Part shown: positions 24,805-33,831 of the stretch, piece after piece | How the letters are laid out: every line of letters begins with the position of its first letter | Numbering within the stretch: position 1 is the stretch's first letter | Source of the DNA: Punica granatum | Taxonomy: Eukaryota > Streptophyta > Magnoliopsida > Myrtales > Lythraceae | Reading direction: 5' to 3' | Length of the DNA stretch: 64,000 bases | NCBI RefSeq assembly: GCF_007655135.1 | Contig: NC_045130.1 | Span: 18,109,363 to 18,173,362 of the forward strand | Translations under genes and position numbers: made by a program | Notes under the pieces: generated by a model | Database searches by the model: none | What the model was told of the DNA's origin: nothing | Seen by the model: the letters and a program-made list of their open reading frames with translations, nothing else

Positions 24805-25005
24805 TTCTTAATTTTGAAAAATTCTTATTTTACTAAAAATTTTGAATATATGTTTACTAATAAATAGCAATAAGTGATCATAATCATTCCTTAAAAATTT
24901 TGAGTATATATTTAATATTTTATCATTTAATTTTTATATACCATTTTAATCTATTAAGACGTTTACTATTATACCCCTTTTTATTAGGCTGCAATCAAGT
25001 TTATC
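24805..25005. repeat. Direct repeat R2, partner of 17553-17757
   Basis: This is the same sequence as R1, beginning in TTCTTATTTT and ending at CAATCAAGTTTA. It lies just right of the solo LTR. R1 and R2 therefore bracket the viral fragments, the nested MITEs and the LTR. Confidence 0.75.
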
Positions 25006-25365
25006 TAAATATTATATAAAGTTGACATGAAATATTTTAATTTTAATATATCCTTAATTCTTATGATAATTGTAAAATTATCCTCAAAACTTATGGTATA
25101 CTGATTTTGACTGAATTGGAGAAATGATAATTTGAAAGAGTCATATCACCACTCTTTTTTTCCAATATAGTAGTAATATATAAATCAATAGTAATTCCTT
25201 AAAATATTTGGATATAGTTATTATATTTTATATTATAGAAAAAAGAAAAATCCTTTAAGAAAATTTTGAAATTTAACTAAAAGCAAAGTTTAAATTAGGT
25301 AAATACAATTATATTTGTAGTAAAAATTTCATGCAACTCACAGGTAAAAGTCTTAGTATATATAT
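25006..25365. other. A+T-rich spacer, nothing recognised
   Basis: No frame, RNA gene or repeat boundary is visible between repeat R2 and the foldback element at 25366. Confidence 0.5.
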
Positions 25366-26304
25366 GAGATAAATGCAATTTGTCCCCTAAACTATGTGTA
25401 GAATTTAAGTTTGCCCCGCCGGCCTTCAAAAGTTTGCACTATGGCCCCTGACCTAAGTGAAAAATAAGCATAGTGACCTCTCTTAACAGAAATAGAGACT
25501 TTTCTTCTTTATATCCAAAGGACCAACTTCTGAATCTTTTTTTTGACGTTAACCCTACACTTGGAGTGTTTTTTAGTATCTTTGGAAACCTTGTGCGGAA
25601 TACTATAACTTAGAATCAATTGGAAGTTCAAAACAATAAGGATGAAATTAAAAACTAAGGTCGAAATTCAGAATTTGTCACAAAACCGAAAAACTTGCTA
25701 TGCAATAACACCTAAACGGCTCAATGAAATTCAGTGTTGTTAAAACCTATAACTTCCTTACAACCTCAAAAGTCTAACCATATAAAATTTAAGGCTGAAA
25801 ACAACATATATCGGAGATTCACCATTGATACCCAACTTTGAGTTTTCTCCTCCTAGGTTAATGGTGATTCTCGATATGTTATTTTCCTCTTTAAATTTTT
25901 ATATGGTTAGACCTTAAAGGTCGTAAGGAAGACACTTAATTTCGTTAAGCGGATTAAGAGTTATTGTATAACAAAGTTTTGCGATTTTGTAACAAAATCC
26001 AAATTTATGTCTCGTTTTTTAATGTCATTATTTATTGTTTCAAACTTCCAATTGATTATAAACCGTAGTACTCTGCCCAAGGTTTCCAAAGACACCAAAA
26101 GCGCCCCAATCGAAGTCTTAACGCCAAATAAAGATGTTCCGGAAGTTGGTCCATTGGATAGGTAGAAGAAAAGCCCCCAATTCCATGTTAGAGGTGACAC
26201 GATACTTATTTTTCACTTAGATCCGGGGTTATAGTGCAAAATTTTGAAGGTTGAGGGCAAACCTAAAAACACTCTATAGTTCGGGGGCAAACTACATTTA
26301 TCTC
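25366..26304. mobile_element. Long foldback (hairpin) element, 939 bp
   Basis: The two halves are inverted copies of each other over almost their full length, with arms of about 450 bp. The outer ends are GAGATAAATG / CATTTATCTC. Matching inner blocks include GCACTAT, GTGAAAAATAAG, CAATGGACCAACTTC, TTTGGAAACCTT, ATCAATTGGAAGTT and GTCTAACCATATAAA. The centre has GAGATTCACCATTGAT pairing with TTAATGGTGATTCTC around a loop of about 36 nt. The flanks are TA-rich on both sides, so a target duplication cannot be defined. The structure is that of a non-autonomous foldback or Mutator-like element. There is no coding capacity. Confidence 0.85.
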
Positions 26305-26443
26305 TCTCTCTATATATTTTTCTTGAGTCGAAATCTTCTTTTTGGATATGTTGATTCTATATGATATAAAACTCGAGGAATATTACTTATCAAAAAAAAT
26401 CGTGCAACGTTCACATGGGATGGAACACTAGTACATAAAAAAA

Positions 26444-27028
26444 GGGAAAAATTACAGCTGAAGTCCTAAAATTTTTTCGTTTTTGTCGATCGAGTCATAT
26501 ATGTTTCATTTTGACTAAATCAATTCTATAATAAATATTTTGTCACACACTTTCAGCCCTAATCGAATGAGAGTTAACGTGCAGTGATGTGGGCATTGAC
26601 CGTGTTAAATAATTTCCACCTATCATGAAATATCCTTACATAAATATATATAATAACAAAAACGTATTTTTAAAAATGCAAAAAAAAACAGAAAAAAAAA
26701 AAGAAGAAGAAGGGGAACCCCCATCCCTCGGGTTACGCTCTCCGGCAACACTTCCAGCCCAGCAACGGACCGAGGTAGTCTCGTGTTTTTTTAATTTTCT
26801 ATTTTAAAACTTATTTTATTATATTATCTTTATATTACAAGTGTGTATTATAATGACTAGTGAAAATTATTTAATGCCGTCAATGTTTAGGTCAATACAC
26901 GTTAACTCTCAGTCAGATTTGGACTAAAAGTGAGTAATACGTTATAAGACTAATTAATCAAAATGAAACATATGGGACTCGATTAATAAAAATGGTGAAC
27001 TTCTAAGATTTCGACTGTAATTTTTTCT
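26444..27028. mobile_element. Inverted-repeat (Mutator-like) element, about 585 bp
   Basis: The left end GGGAAAAATTACAG pairs with the right end CTGTAATTTTTTC. The arms run about 165 bp and share TATGTTTCATTTTGA, GAGAGTTAACGTG and CATTGAC blocks in inverted orientation. The middle (about 26620-26870) is single copy and A+T rich. The immediate flanks TAAAAAAAG and TAAACAAAA are possible degenerate 9-bp duplications (7 of 9). Confidence 0.75.
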
Positions 27029-27183
27029 AAACAAAAGTAATATCATAAGTGAAGAAGGCAAAATAATAATAATAATAAATAAAGTTAGAGAGCGGGGCTT
27101 TTGACGAGGAACATCAAGAAACTCTCCTTCTTTTTTGGGCGAGATAATTTATTTTCCTTAGGAATTCTCCTCTTCCTCTTTTT

Positions 27184-27240
<57 letters not shown>

Positions 27241-28486
27241 GGGTGAACCTTATTGATTGACCCTGTCAAAAGTCCCAAAATTTCCTTTCCTATTTTCTTG
27301 TATAGAGATCCACCTGTTTTGCCTGCCCACTTCTACTCACTCTCCTTTAGAAAGAGGGGGGGATGAAACGAAAGGTTCATGCGTGTGCACGCGTTGAGAG
27401 GCAAAGCAGATGACCGTTGAGAAGCAGCAAACCAAACCAAAAGGCTTCTAAATTAATGCGTTTGTGTCGTAGATTTACTTCCACTTATAGAAACATGAGT
27501 AATCTTTTTAAAATGGGTTCGGAATTCATTTCATCCACTCCCATATAATAAGCTCAATTTTGGTGGACCAAATATTGGACTAGAGAACGAGAAGGGTCCG
27601 TCTAAAGAAGGAAAAGGCAAAAGTATTTTATTTTATTTTTATATCGGTTGTCGATCTTCAAAGTCTCTTCCTTTCTTTCAGGTTTCTCTCTTTTTTCCCA
27701 CTCTAATATTCCCCTGAGCGCTTTATCTGTTTGTAGAATATGTGTATCGATGCTTCTCGATTCCTTGATGTTTCCCAGGCATTCATTCTAGAAAGAATTT
27801 ACAATTTTCCTTTTTACGTTAATTTTTTAACAAAAGAAAAATCAGCTCATTTTCAAGAAAATAGGTAATCGGAGAATATTATTCAAGTTGTCAGACTTGA
27901 TTAATTGCCCTTTGTTGTTCAAAATGAATGGTTTCATATTTATAATTTTCTAATTGTTCAAAGGTCTTATAAGTTGAATTAATCGAATTCAACTTTTCTT
28001 GTTCTATCTCAATGTCGTTGAAGCCATTTGTTTGATCGGTTTCTTATTTCATATGAGTTAGACGGAGAGGTGAAACGTGCATTGTAAATTAGATTTCCAT
28101 TGATTGCAAAAACAGAATCTTGCATTTGATGGCAATTCTATGTTTTTGTGTATGTGTGTCTGTTTCCTTTTTCCCCCCTTTTTAAAGAAATCCTAATGAT
28201 AGAATCTACATATTCATAAAACTAATAAAGTTGCATATGATCTTCTTTTGTCGTTTGTGAATTTTGTTTAGTCTCAGGTCATTTTGTTAAGACTCTGCCC
28301 TAATTAATTTTTCAGCAATTGATTGCATATCATATTCCCGGGATTTGTTTCCTTTAATATCGATTTAGGCTCTCTATTATAACTCCCATTAATATATGAT
28401 CGGTTGCAGATTAAATTGGTTCTTTTTAGGTTGATTATATTTGAGCAAGTTAAGTTAACCCTTCTTCCCGCAGCATTTTGTTGATC
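27029..28486. other. Upstream region and probable 5' UTR intron of the HWS gene
   Basis: This holds the long T13-G46 homopolymer (27181-27239). After it comes sequence with a pyrimidine-rich leader character around 27655-27710. A consensus splice acceptor (CTTCTTCCCGCAG) ends at 28473, 13 bp before the start codon, suggesting an intron in the 5' UTR. The donor is not fixed. No other gene is seen. Confidence 0.45.
27181..27239. repeat. Homopolymer junction: T tract followed by 46 G
   Basis: T runs through 27181-27193 and G through 27194-27239 without interruption, followed by TGGGTG. It lies about 1.25 kb upstream of the HWS start codon. Confidence 0.95.
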
Positions 28487-29722
28487 ATGGACAGCGGTGG
28501 GTCTTGGGATGATACCGACGACATCCAGGATGGTGGCACACACTCCTGCAGTGAGGTTGATGCCGACGATGAAGGCATGCAAGAAGAATATCCCGTTTCC
28601 TTAGATTTAATGCCGAACGATACTTTGGAACGAATCCTCTCATTCCTCCCTATCGAGAGCATTTACAAGGCGGAATCTGTGTGCAAGAGATGGCAAACGA
28701 TTGTGCGCTCGAGAAATTTTATAAGGAACATTTATCCCGTTCATCATCAACTGCCATGGTACTACATGTTCAAGTGCACGAACAAGCATACAGGCCACGC
28801 GTACGATCCTAACCTGAGGAAGTGGAACCGAATTTCGCTCCCTAATTGCACGGAGAGCTCCGACTTGATCATCGGTACCTCGGGCGGGTTGGTCTCTTTT
28901 TATGATATTGATGTCCGCACGGGCAAGCTATACGTTGGCAATCCGCTTACAAGACAATGGAGGGAGCTCATTGAGCCCCCGGGCTTAAATCTTCCAGAAT
29001 ATGGTGCCCTCTCAATGACACGCAGCAGGAAGAGTTCATCAGAAGGAGGATCCTATAGGATCTCGATCGTCGAGTCGAAGCATGTCTCTGTAAATTTTTT
29101 GGAATGGAACCTCTCGATTCATTTGTATGACTCCGAGTCTAAGACGTGGAGAACACCTTTGAGGGAAGTCCTGACAGGATGGAGAGGGGGTAATGAGAGC
29201 GCGATATGCGATGGGTCTCTGTATTTTCTCATGTATGCTGCAGGCGGTGGCTGGAACATGCAATATCAACATGGCTTGGCGAGGTACAGTCTATCGGGGC
29301 AGTCGCTAGGGCATGATTCTCTGGCAAGGAGTTTCATTCCTGCGCCTTGTACGCTGACATGCGGACGGTTGATGAACCATGGGGAGAGGTTGGTGATGGT
29401 GGGAGGGATCGGGAAGGAAGGCCGGCCCGGAAGGTTGAAGGGGATCGGGATCTGGGTCCTGAATGGGAGCAAGTGGGATGAGATTGCTATGATGCCGCAG
29501 GAGTACTTCGAACGGTTCGGAGGATCCGATGATGTGTTTGCTTGCAGCGGGAGCTGTGGCTTGGTATACATTCATAGGTATGGGAGATCTGCGCTGCTCA
29601 TGTTTGACATGAACGAGAGGCGATGGAGGTGGGCGCAGAAGGGCCCAGTTGTCGCGCTGAAATTTTCTCTGGACGTCTTCAGCGGTTTCTGCTTTAAACC
29701 AAGGCTGGACGCTATGCCCTGA
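28487..29722 (+). CDS. HWS: F-box/kelch-repeat protein, HAWAIIAN SKIRT type
   Basis: A single uninterrupted exon of 411 codons, the same length as the Arabidopsis HWS protein. The ATG at 28487 is chosen; the frame is open a few codons upstream, but without ATG. Residues about 40-80 form the F-box (LMPNDTLERILSFLP, then VCKRWQTIV). The C-terminal part matches HWS along its length: YAYDP-like, NPLTRQWRELIEPPG, LSIHLYDSE, GWRGGNES, PCTLTCGRLMN, GIGIWVL and FCFKPRLD. HWS is the substrate-recognition subunit of an SCF ubiquitin ligase. In Arabidopsis it controls organ separation and growth and influences microRNA action. A polyadenylation signal is present at 29854. It is intact and probably functional. 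Confidence 0.92.
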   Translation: MDSGGSWDDTDDIQDGGTHSCSEVDADDEGMQEEYPVSLDLMPNDTLERILSFLPIESIYKAESVCKRWQTIVRSRNFIRNIYPVHHQLPWYYMFKCTNKHTGHAYDPNLRKWNRISLPNCTESSDLIIGTSGGLVSFYDIDVRTGKLYVGNPLTRQWRELIEPPGLNLPEYGALSMTRSRKSSSEGGSYRISIVESKHVSVNFLEWNLSIHLYDSESKTWRTPLREVLTGWRGGNESAICDGSLYFLMYAAGGGWNMQYQHGLARYSLSGQSLGHDSLARSFIPAPCTLTCGRLMNHGERLVMVGGIGKEGRPGRLKGIGIWVLNGSKWDEIAMMPQEYFERFGGSDDVFACSGSCGLVYIHRYGRSALLMFDMNERRWRWAQKGPVVALKFSLDVFSGFCFKPRLDAMP

Positions 29723-29853
29723 TCATACCTCAATTTCTTCCATCCCCTTTCGATCATTAATTAAGATATTATTTGAGATATGTATTCTTCGTGCATCTAT
29801 GGTGCAATCATTTTTATGGTTCAATCATCTTTTGGACCGTTGAATTGCAATTC

Positions 29854-29859
29854 AATAAA
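29854..29859 (+). terminator. Polyadenylation signal of the HWS gene
   Basis: AATAAA lies 132 bp after the stop codon, in a T-rich 3' region. Confidence 0.5.
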
Positions 29860-30094
29860 AAAAAATATTTGATTGTTCATTCCACGGTGTAAAATCTGAT
29901 TGTACCATATAATAATTCCACTACGGAATTTCCTATTGTTCAGTTGCAATTGTATCAATAATTTTTCGGCCGAATAATTGTATGGCTAAGTGTATCTTTC
30001 TGGGCTTATCAATTGTTGTATTAGGGCTCTTAAGCTAGGCCCGGCCAATATATGTTTCAAAGGATATAATCCCCAAACAAGAATTTTTTTTTTA

Positions 30095-30520
30095 AGTAAA
30101 TTGCACTAGTGGTTCAAAAAGTTTTACAAATGTTTCAATATGGTATAAAAAGTTTTTTTTGCTACTTGATGATACAAAATGTTTTGAAGTTGTTTCAGTA
30201 TAGTACAAACTGTCTTATCGCAATTAACGCCGTTAAGCCGTCCTTTACAAAATCTGTAAATTTTGCACTATCATGTAACTTACGTAAAACATTTCGTACT
30301 ATTAAGTTACAGTTTCAAAACATTTTGCACAATCATATAACGTACCACAAAAACCGATTTTGCACAATCAGCATCGGTTTGATGGCGTCAATAGCGAAAT
30401 GACGGTTTGTACTATACTGAAATAACTTTGAAACATTTTGTACCATCAAATAGCAAAAAAAACTTTTTGTACTATATTGAAACATTTATAAAACTTTTTG
30501 GACCACCAGTGCAATTTATC
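30095..30520. mobile_element. Inverted-repeat (Mutator-like) element with T-rich target duplication
   Basis: Arms of about 175 bp are inverted copies. The outer ends are AGTAAATTGCACTAGTGGT and, reverse-complemented from the right, GATAAATTGCACTGGTGGT. Inner blocks include GTTTTACAAATGTTTCAATA, GCTACTTGATG and AGTATAGTACAAAC with inverted partners. Both sides carry TTTTTTTTTA (30085-30094 and 30521-30530), consistent with a 9-10-bp duplication though low in complexity. It lies just beyond the HWS polyadenylation signal. Confidence 0.8.
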
Positions 30521-30686
30521 TTTTTTTTTAAGAACCTCGGCCATTTTATTTTTCTTTTTTGTATTATTTCCTTGTCACAAGATTTATCCTCATAATTTGC
30601 ATTAGATTTGCTAGCAAATAAAAAATAGAGCGAGACCAAGGTACACATCCGGAAAAAATAGAATGAGAAAAGAAAGCAAAAACAAA

Positions 30687-30858
30687 GTGAGTTGGTTTAG
30701 CGTTGGGTGGCTCGGCGCCTATTTTTCACAAGTAGTGTTTCAAATTTGAGTCTCGTAAATGAAAAAATTTCATGATTTGGATAATTTTATTCCTTAATGG
30801 ACCGATCAAATTCGAACTCATTGGGACTTTAAATACCATGGTCCATACTGGGAAAACC
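30687..30858 (+). mobile_element. tRNA-derived SINE, copy 5
   Basis: Plus orientation. It begins GTGAGTTGGTTTAGCGTTGG, which matches the head of copy 2, then a box-B-like AAATTTGAGTCTCG, TTCCTTAATGGACCG, CGAACTCATTGGGAC and AAATACCATGG. It is diverged, and its boundaries are approximate. Confidence 0.55.
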
Positions 30859-30992
30859 AAAGAACTAAATTAAAAAAAAAAAAGCAAAAAAAACGACTTA
30901 AGAGGCAGGTAATTAGAGGGGCATTTAATAATAATAAGGAATCCCTTGAGTAAAAGGAAGATCTAGAACTCAGATTTCTTGAAAAAATATTC

Positions 30993-31147
30993 AATGAGTA
31001 TTACTCATCTAAAGTGAATGAGTAAGAACTGATCAAAATACTTATAAGTGAAAATATGTGAGTTCATTATAGAGTCAATTCCCCACTTTCAGCATTTTAA
31101 TTCGGTGTTACACATCCAAATTGATGAATAATAATTTCCCAATATTT
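30993..31147. repeat. Direct repeat, left copy
   Basis: It shares GAGTATTACT, AATGAGTAAGAA / AATGAATAAGAA, CTTATAAGTG / CTTGTAAGTG and GTGTTACACATCCAAATTGATGA with 33013-33167, same order and orientation. The pair lies 2.0 kb apart, on either side of the MIR-like hairpin. Confidence 0.7.
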
Positions 31148-31347
31148 GCTCGGATTTCTTGCCACGTAAAGTAAACCATACATAAATGTTCTTTTAATAG
31201 ATTTCTTGGAAAGACCATCCTATCTAAATCTCATTCACCATATATGTTAAATATATGACTTATATTTTGTATGCATATGTAGGACCCCAGATTCCCTGCC
31301 AAATTCTGCTATTGCAGGGGTTTCCATTGAACTCACTAACATCTTCC

Positions 31348-31356
31348 TATATAAAT
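31348..31356 (+). promoter_or_regulatory. TATA box upstream of the MIR-like hairpin
   Basis: A CTATATAAATG context, followed about 30 bp later by a C/A-rich initiator region (CTCTTCACCCACG). It lies about 150 bp upstream of the hairpin, a normal distance for a plant pri-miRNA promoter. Confidence 0.5.
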
Positions 31357-31446
31357 GCCCCGACCTTGCCCGCCTCTTCACCCACGACATTATATCTATT
31401 AAGAATTGAAGGACTAGCTCTTTTTCTTTAAGTTTTGTCCCTTCTT

Positions 31447-31479
<33 letters not shown>

Positions 31480-31499
31480 TAAATTAAGTTTTGATTATT

Positions 31500-31790
31500 G
31501 GCTTGGGAATGAGAGAGGATTGGAGGAGCTCCGTTTAATTCAGAAATAGGGGTGGAGAGAGGGTGGCACAGCTGCTGAGTCATGGATACCTCTTAGGGCT
31601 GCATATATGTATATATATATATATTCCCCTTAAACATTCACTTGTATATATGTATATGGTATATACTACAGGAGAGATGGGAGCTACGAACAAGAAGGCA
31701 GCTCAAATGGGTTTGCATGACTCAGGAGACGTTTGCTTTCCCTTCCCCTTCCCTGCCCTGAATTGAAGGGAGCTCCCTCCCCTATCTACT
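31500..31790 (+). ncRNA. MIR319/MIR159-like microRNA precursor hairpin
   Basis: The 3' arm at 31758-31778 reads CTGAATTGAAGGGAGCTCCC plus T. It differs from canonical miR319 at three positions and shares the TGAAGGGAGCTCCC core. The 5' arm at 31525-31543 (GGAGCTCCGTTTAATTCAG) is its near-complete complement. Further in, a second paired block, CTGAGTCATGGA against TTGCATGACTCAG, sits where MIR159/319 precursors carry their conserved upper duplex. The arms are about 255 bp apart, somewhat long for the family. A (TA)n loop at 31601-31625 closes the structure. miR319 and miR159 target TCP and MYB transcription-factor mRNAs. Expression is not shown by sequence; the altered 5' end of the mature region could mean a new isoform or a decaying locus. 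Confidence 0.72.
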
Positions 31791-33012
31791 TATAAATATG
31801 TATATATATATCCTTTACCCACACCTCACCTTGTCTTCTTATTCTCCTCTTCTTTTCATACGCAAATTTATATAAGTAACTATTGAAATTATATGAATTT
31901 CATTTTTGTAAGTATATTTTACTATCATCATCTTCCATTTAATATGTATCAAAATTATTTTTTTTAGCTCAGTATATGTATTATTTCAGTTTCTTTTTTT
32001 TTTTCAGTAAGGGAAGGGGCAAGAGCCCACACAAAAAATTAAAGCATACAAAAGTGAGATATGGAAGCTCCGATAATCTCGCCTAACATGAGATGGCCAA
32101 GGTCGTTAGGAACTGAATCAAGGTAATGTACTTTATATGAAAAAGAGGAAGCTCTTTGAGCAAGTCAATCCATACAGCTATACCTGAATTTCCCAGTTTC
32201 TCGCAATGAGCTCTCTGACTTCCCAGATTCCTATTTATTTTTAATAAAAGTTAATCTCTCATGTGCAATATATATGGATTTACACTAATACAATTGAATA
32301 TTTTGAGTATTTGAAATTTGTGCTACTTACACGTTCTGACGGTTGGGAGAAACTTGGACAACACCCATGTGCAAACTTTTGGTTTTTCTCTATCTAACCT
32401 TCCTTGTTTTAAGGATAATTATGCTGAAGTAACATCCATTTTCCAATACTACTAGGATATAATTTACACATGCACGCACTAAATTAGGCGTTCACTCTTT
32501 TGGGCTCCGGCCCGTAATCCACCGAAAAAAAATAAGCGTTCACTTTCCTTGTCCTATTGGTGTTCATTTTCTTATTTCGATTTGTAATGGTCTAATTAGG
32601 TACTTTATTGTTAGGAGACCTTTGTTGGGGTTGCTAAACCCCAAGTGGAAGCCCGACTCATAGTTGGTTTGACCCCCCGGCCCAAGTGTGGAAGAGGAAG
32701 CCCACCTTGAGATAGTTAAGTCCCAAATTCGGAAGAGATGAAAACTCGGCTCGAAGTTAGTTGATGAGGGCGAATGTTTAAGTGTTCACGTGGCATGTTA
32801 AGGTAAACGGTGAGAAAGACCACATGATACCACATAAGAGCGAGTCACCACACGGTGCCATGTGAAAAATTAAAATGAAATCCACGGGTTTTTAGGAAAT
32901 TGAGTACCACAATCAAGCTTTTGGTTTGGAGATGGATCCAGTAGCTTACAGGTTCAATGGGTTGGAGATGAGTCCAGTAACTTATACGCCAAATGGGTAT
33001 TTTATATGATAG

Positions 33013-33167
33013 GAGTGGGTTCTATGAGTATTACTTAACTTAAATGAATAAGAATCAATTAAAATGCTTGTAAGTGGGAATCATTATAGGAGTGGGGCCA
33101 ATTTCGTTTTTTCGTTGGGTGTTACACATCCAAATGGATGAGCATTACTCATGCCAATATTTGCGGA
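33013..33167. repeat. Direct repeat, right copy
   Basis: Partner of 30993-31147. It ends with GTGTTACACATCCAAATGGATGA and CCAATATTTGC. Confidence 0.7.
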
Positions 33168-33266
33168 AGCTAACTAATCACTAGCCCAGCGGAAATAGCA
33201 GTTCATATCCCCATGTGAATGAATTATGTGCTACGAGCTCCAAACCTCGAGTTACGGAACACTTGT

Positions 33267-33324
33267 GATCTCCCCAAACTTAGCCATTGGCACATGATCT
33301 CCCCAAACTTAGCCATTGGCACAT
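33267..33324. repeat. Perfect 29-bp tandem duplication
   Basis: Two identical adjacent units (33267-33295 and 33296-33324), each beginning GATCTCCCCAAACTTAGCC. They lie about 510 bp upstream of the NAD-ME1 start codon. Confidence 0.95.
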
Positions 33325-33567
33325 GCTCTTTGATCAACCATGATCGTCACTGCACAAATGGAGAATCGATAGGAAATCTCCTACGTCCAAGTCCAATTAA
33401 ATTAAAGAGGGTGAAAGAAGTGAGTGGTGGTCCTAATCTGAAAAATCTAAAATCTGGATAAGAAGTGAGTTAATTGGCCCAACAAAGTGGGAATTTCCAT
33501 CAATCAGTCAGTCGGTCAATGAATAAAGCCCCCAAGCCGACAACCTCAAACACCCAACGCCAACGCT

Positions 33568-33568
<1 letters not shown>

Positions 33569-33603
<35 letters not shown>
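33569..33603 (+). repeat. (GA)17 microsatellite in the NAD-ME1 leader region
   Basis: An uninterrupted GA dinucleotide run followed by a CT-rich stretch up to about 33720. No TATA box is evident upstream. GA/CT-rich leaders are common in plant housekeeping-type promoters. Confidence 0.9.
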
Positions 33604-33607
<4 letters not shown>

Positions 33608-33831
33608 CGTTATTCATTCCCACTTGCAGAGTCTGAGTCTGAGTCCGAGTCTGTCACTCACTCTCCCTCCACTTCTTTCTTGCTGCTTAGCTCTTTGCTT
33701 CTCTCTCCCTCGCTTTTCCGCCGATCACCGCAAGCACATCCTTCCAGTTCCCACTCCGTCCTCCAGTCCTTTGCTCGGCTCGCTGCTCTGCTCTACGTCG
33801 ATCCTTGGGATTTGATACCGGAGCAGGAGAA

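Larger units (their letters stand above)
31791..33568. other. Intergenic between the MIR-like locus and NAD-ME1
   Basis: No gene is supported. It contains the right copy of the direct repeat (33013-33167) and a perfect 29-bp tandem duplication at 33267-33324. A moderately GC-rich stretch at 32610-33000 has repeated AAGCCC...GTTTG phrases and looks like old repeat sequence. Confidence 0.45.

Noticed and set aside
24768..24865. A stand-alone small gene right of solo LTR copy A
   Set aside because: The frame is better explained as the continuation of a disrupted, probably viral, frame and part of direct repeat R2.
28478..28486. Upstream extension of the HWS frame by three codons, and similarly of the PPR frame at 48499-48525
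   Set aside because: The extensions begin with TTG and GTG, not ATG. The HWS extension sits at a probable splice acceptor, and the ATG start gives exactly the family length.
33474..33815. A plus-strand frame of 113 codons containing RERERE repeats
   Set aside because: It is translated from the (GA)17 run and CT-rich leader of NAD-ME1, overlaps the true start region, and has no recognisable product.
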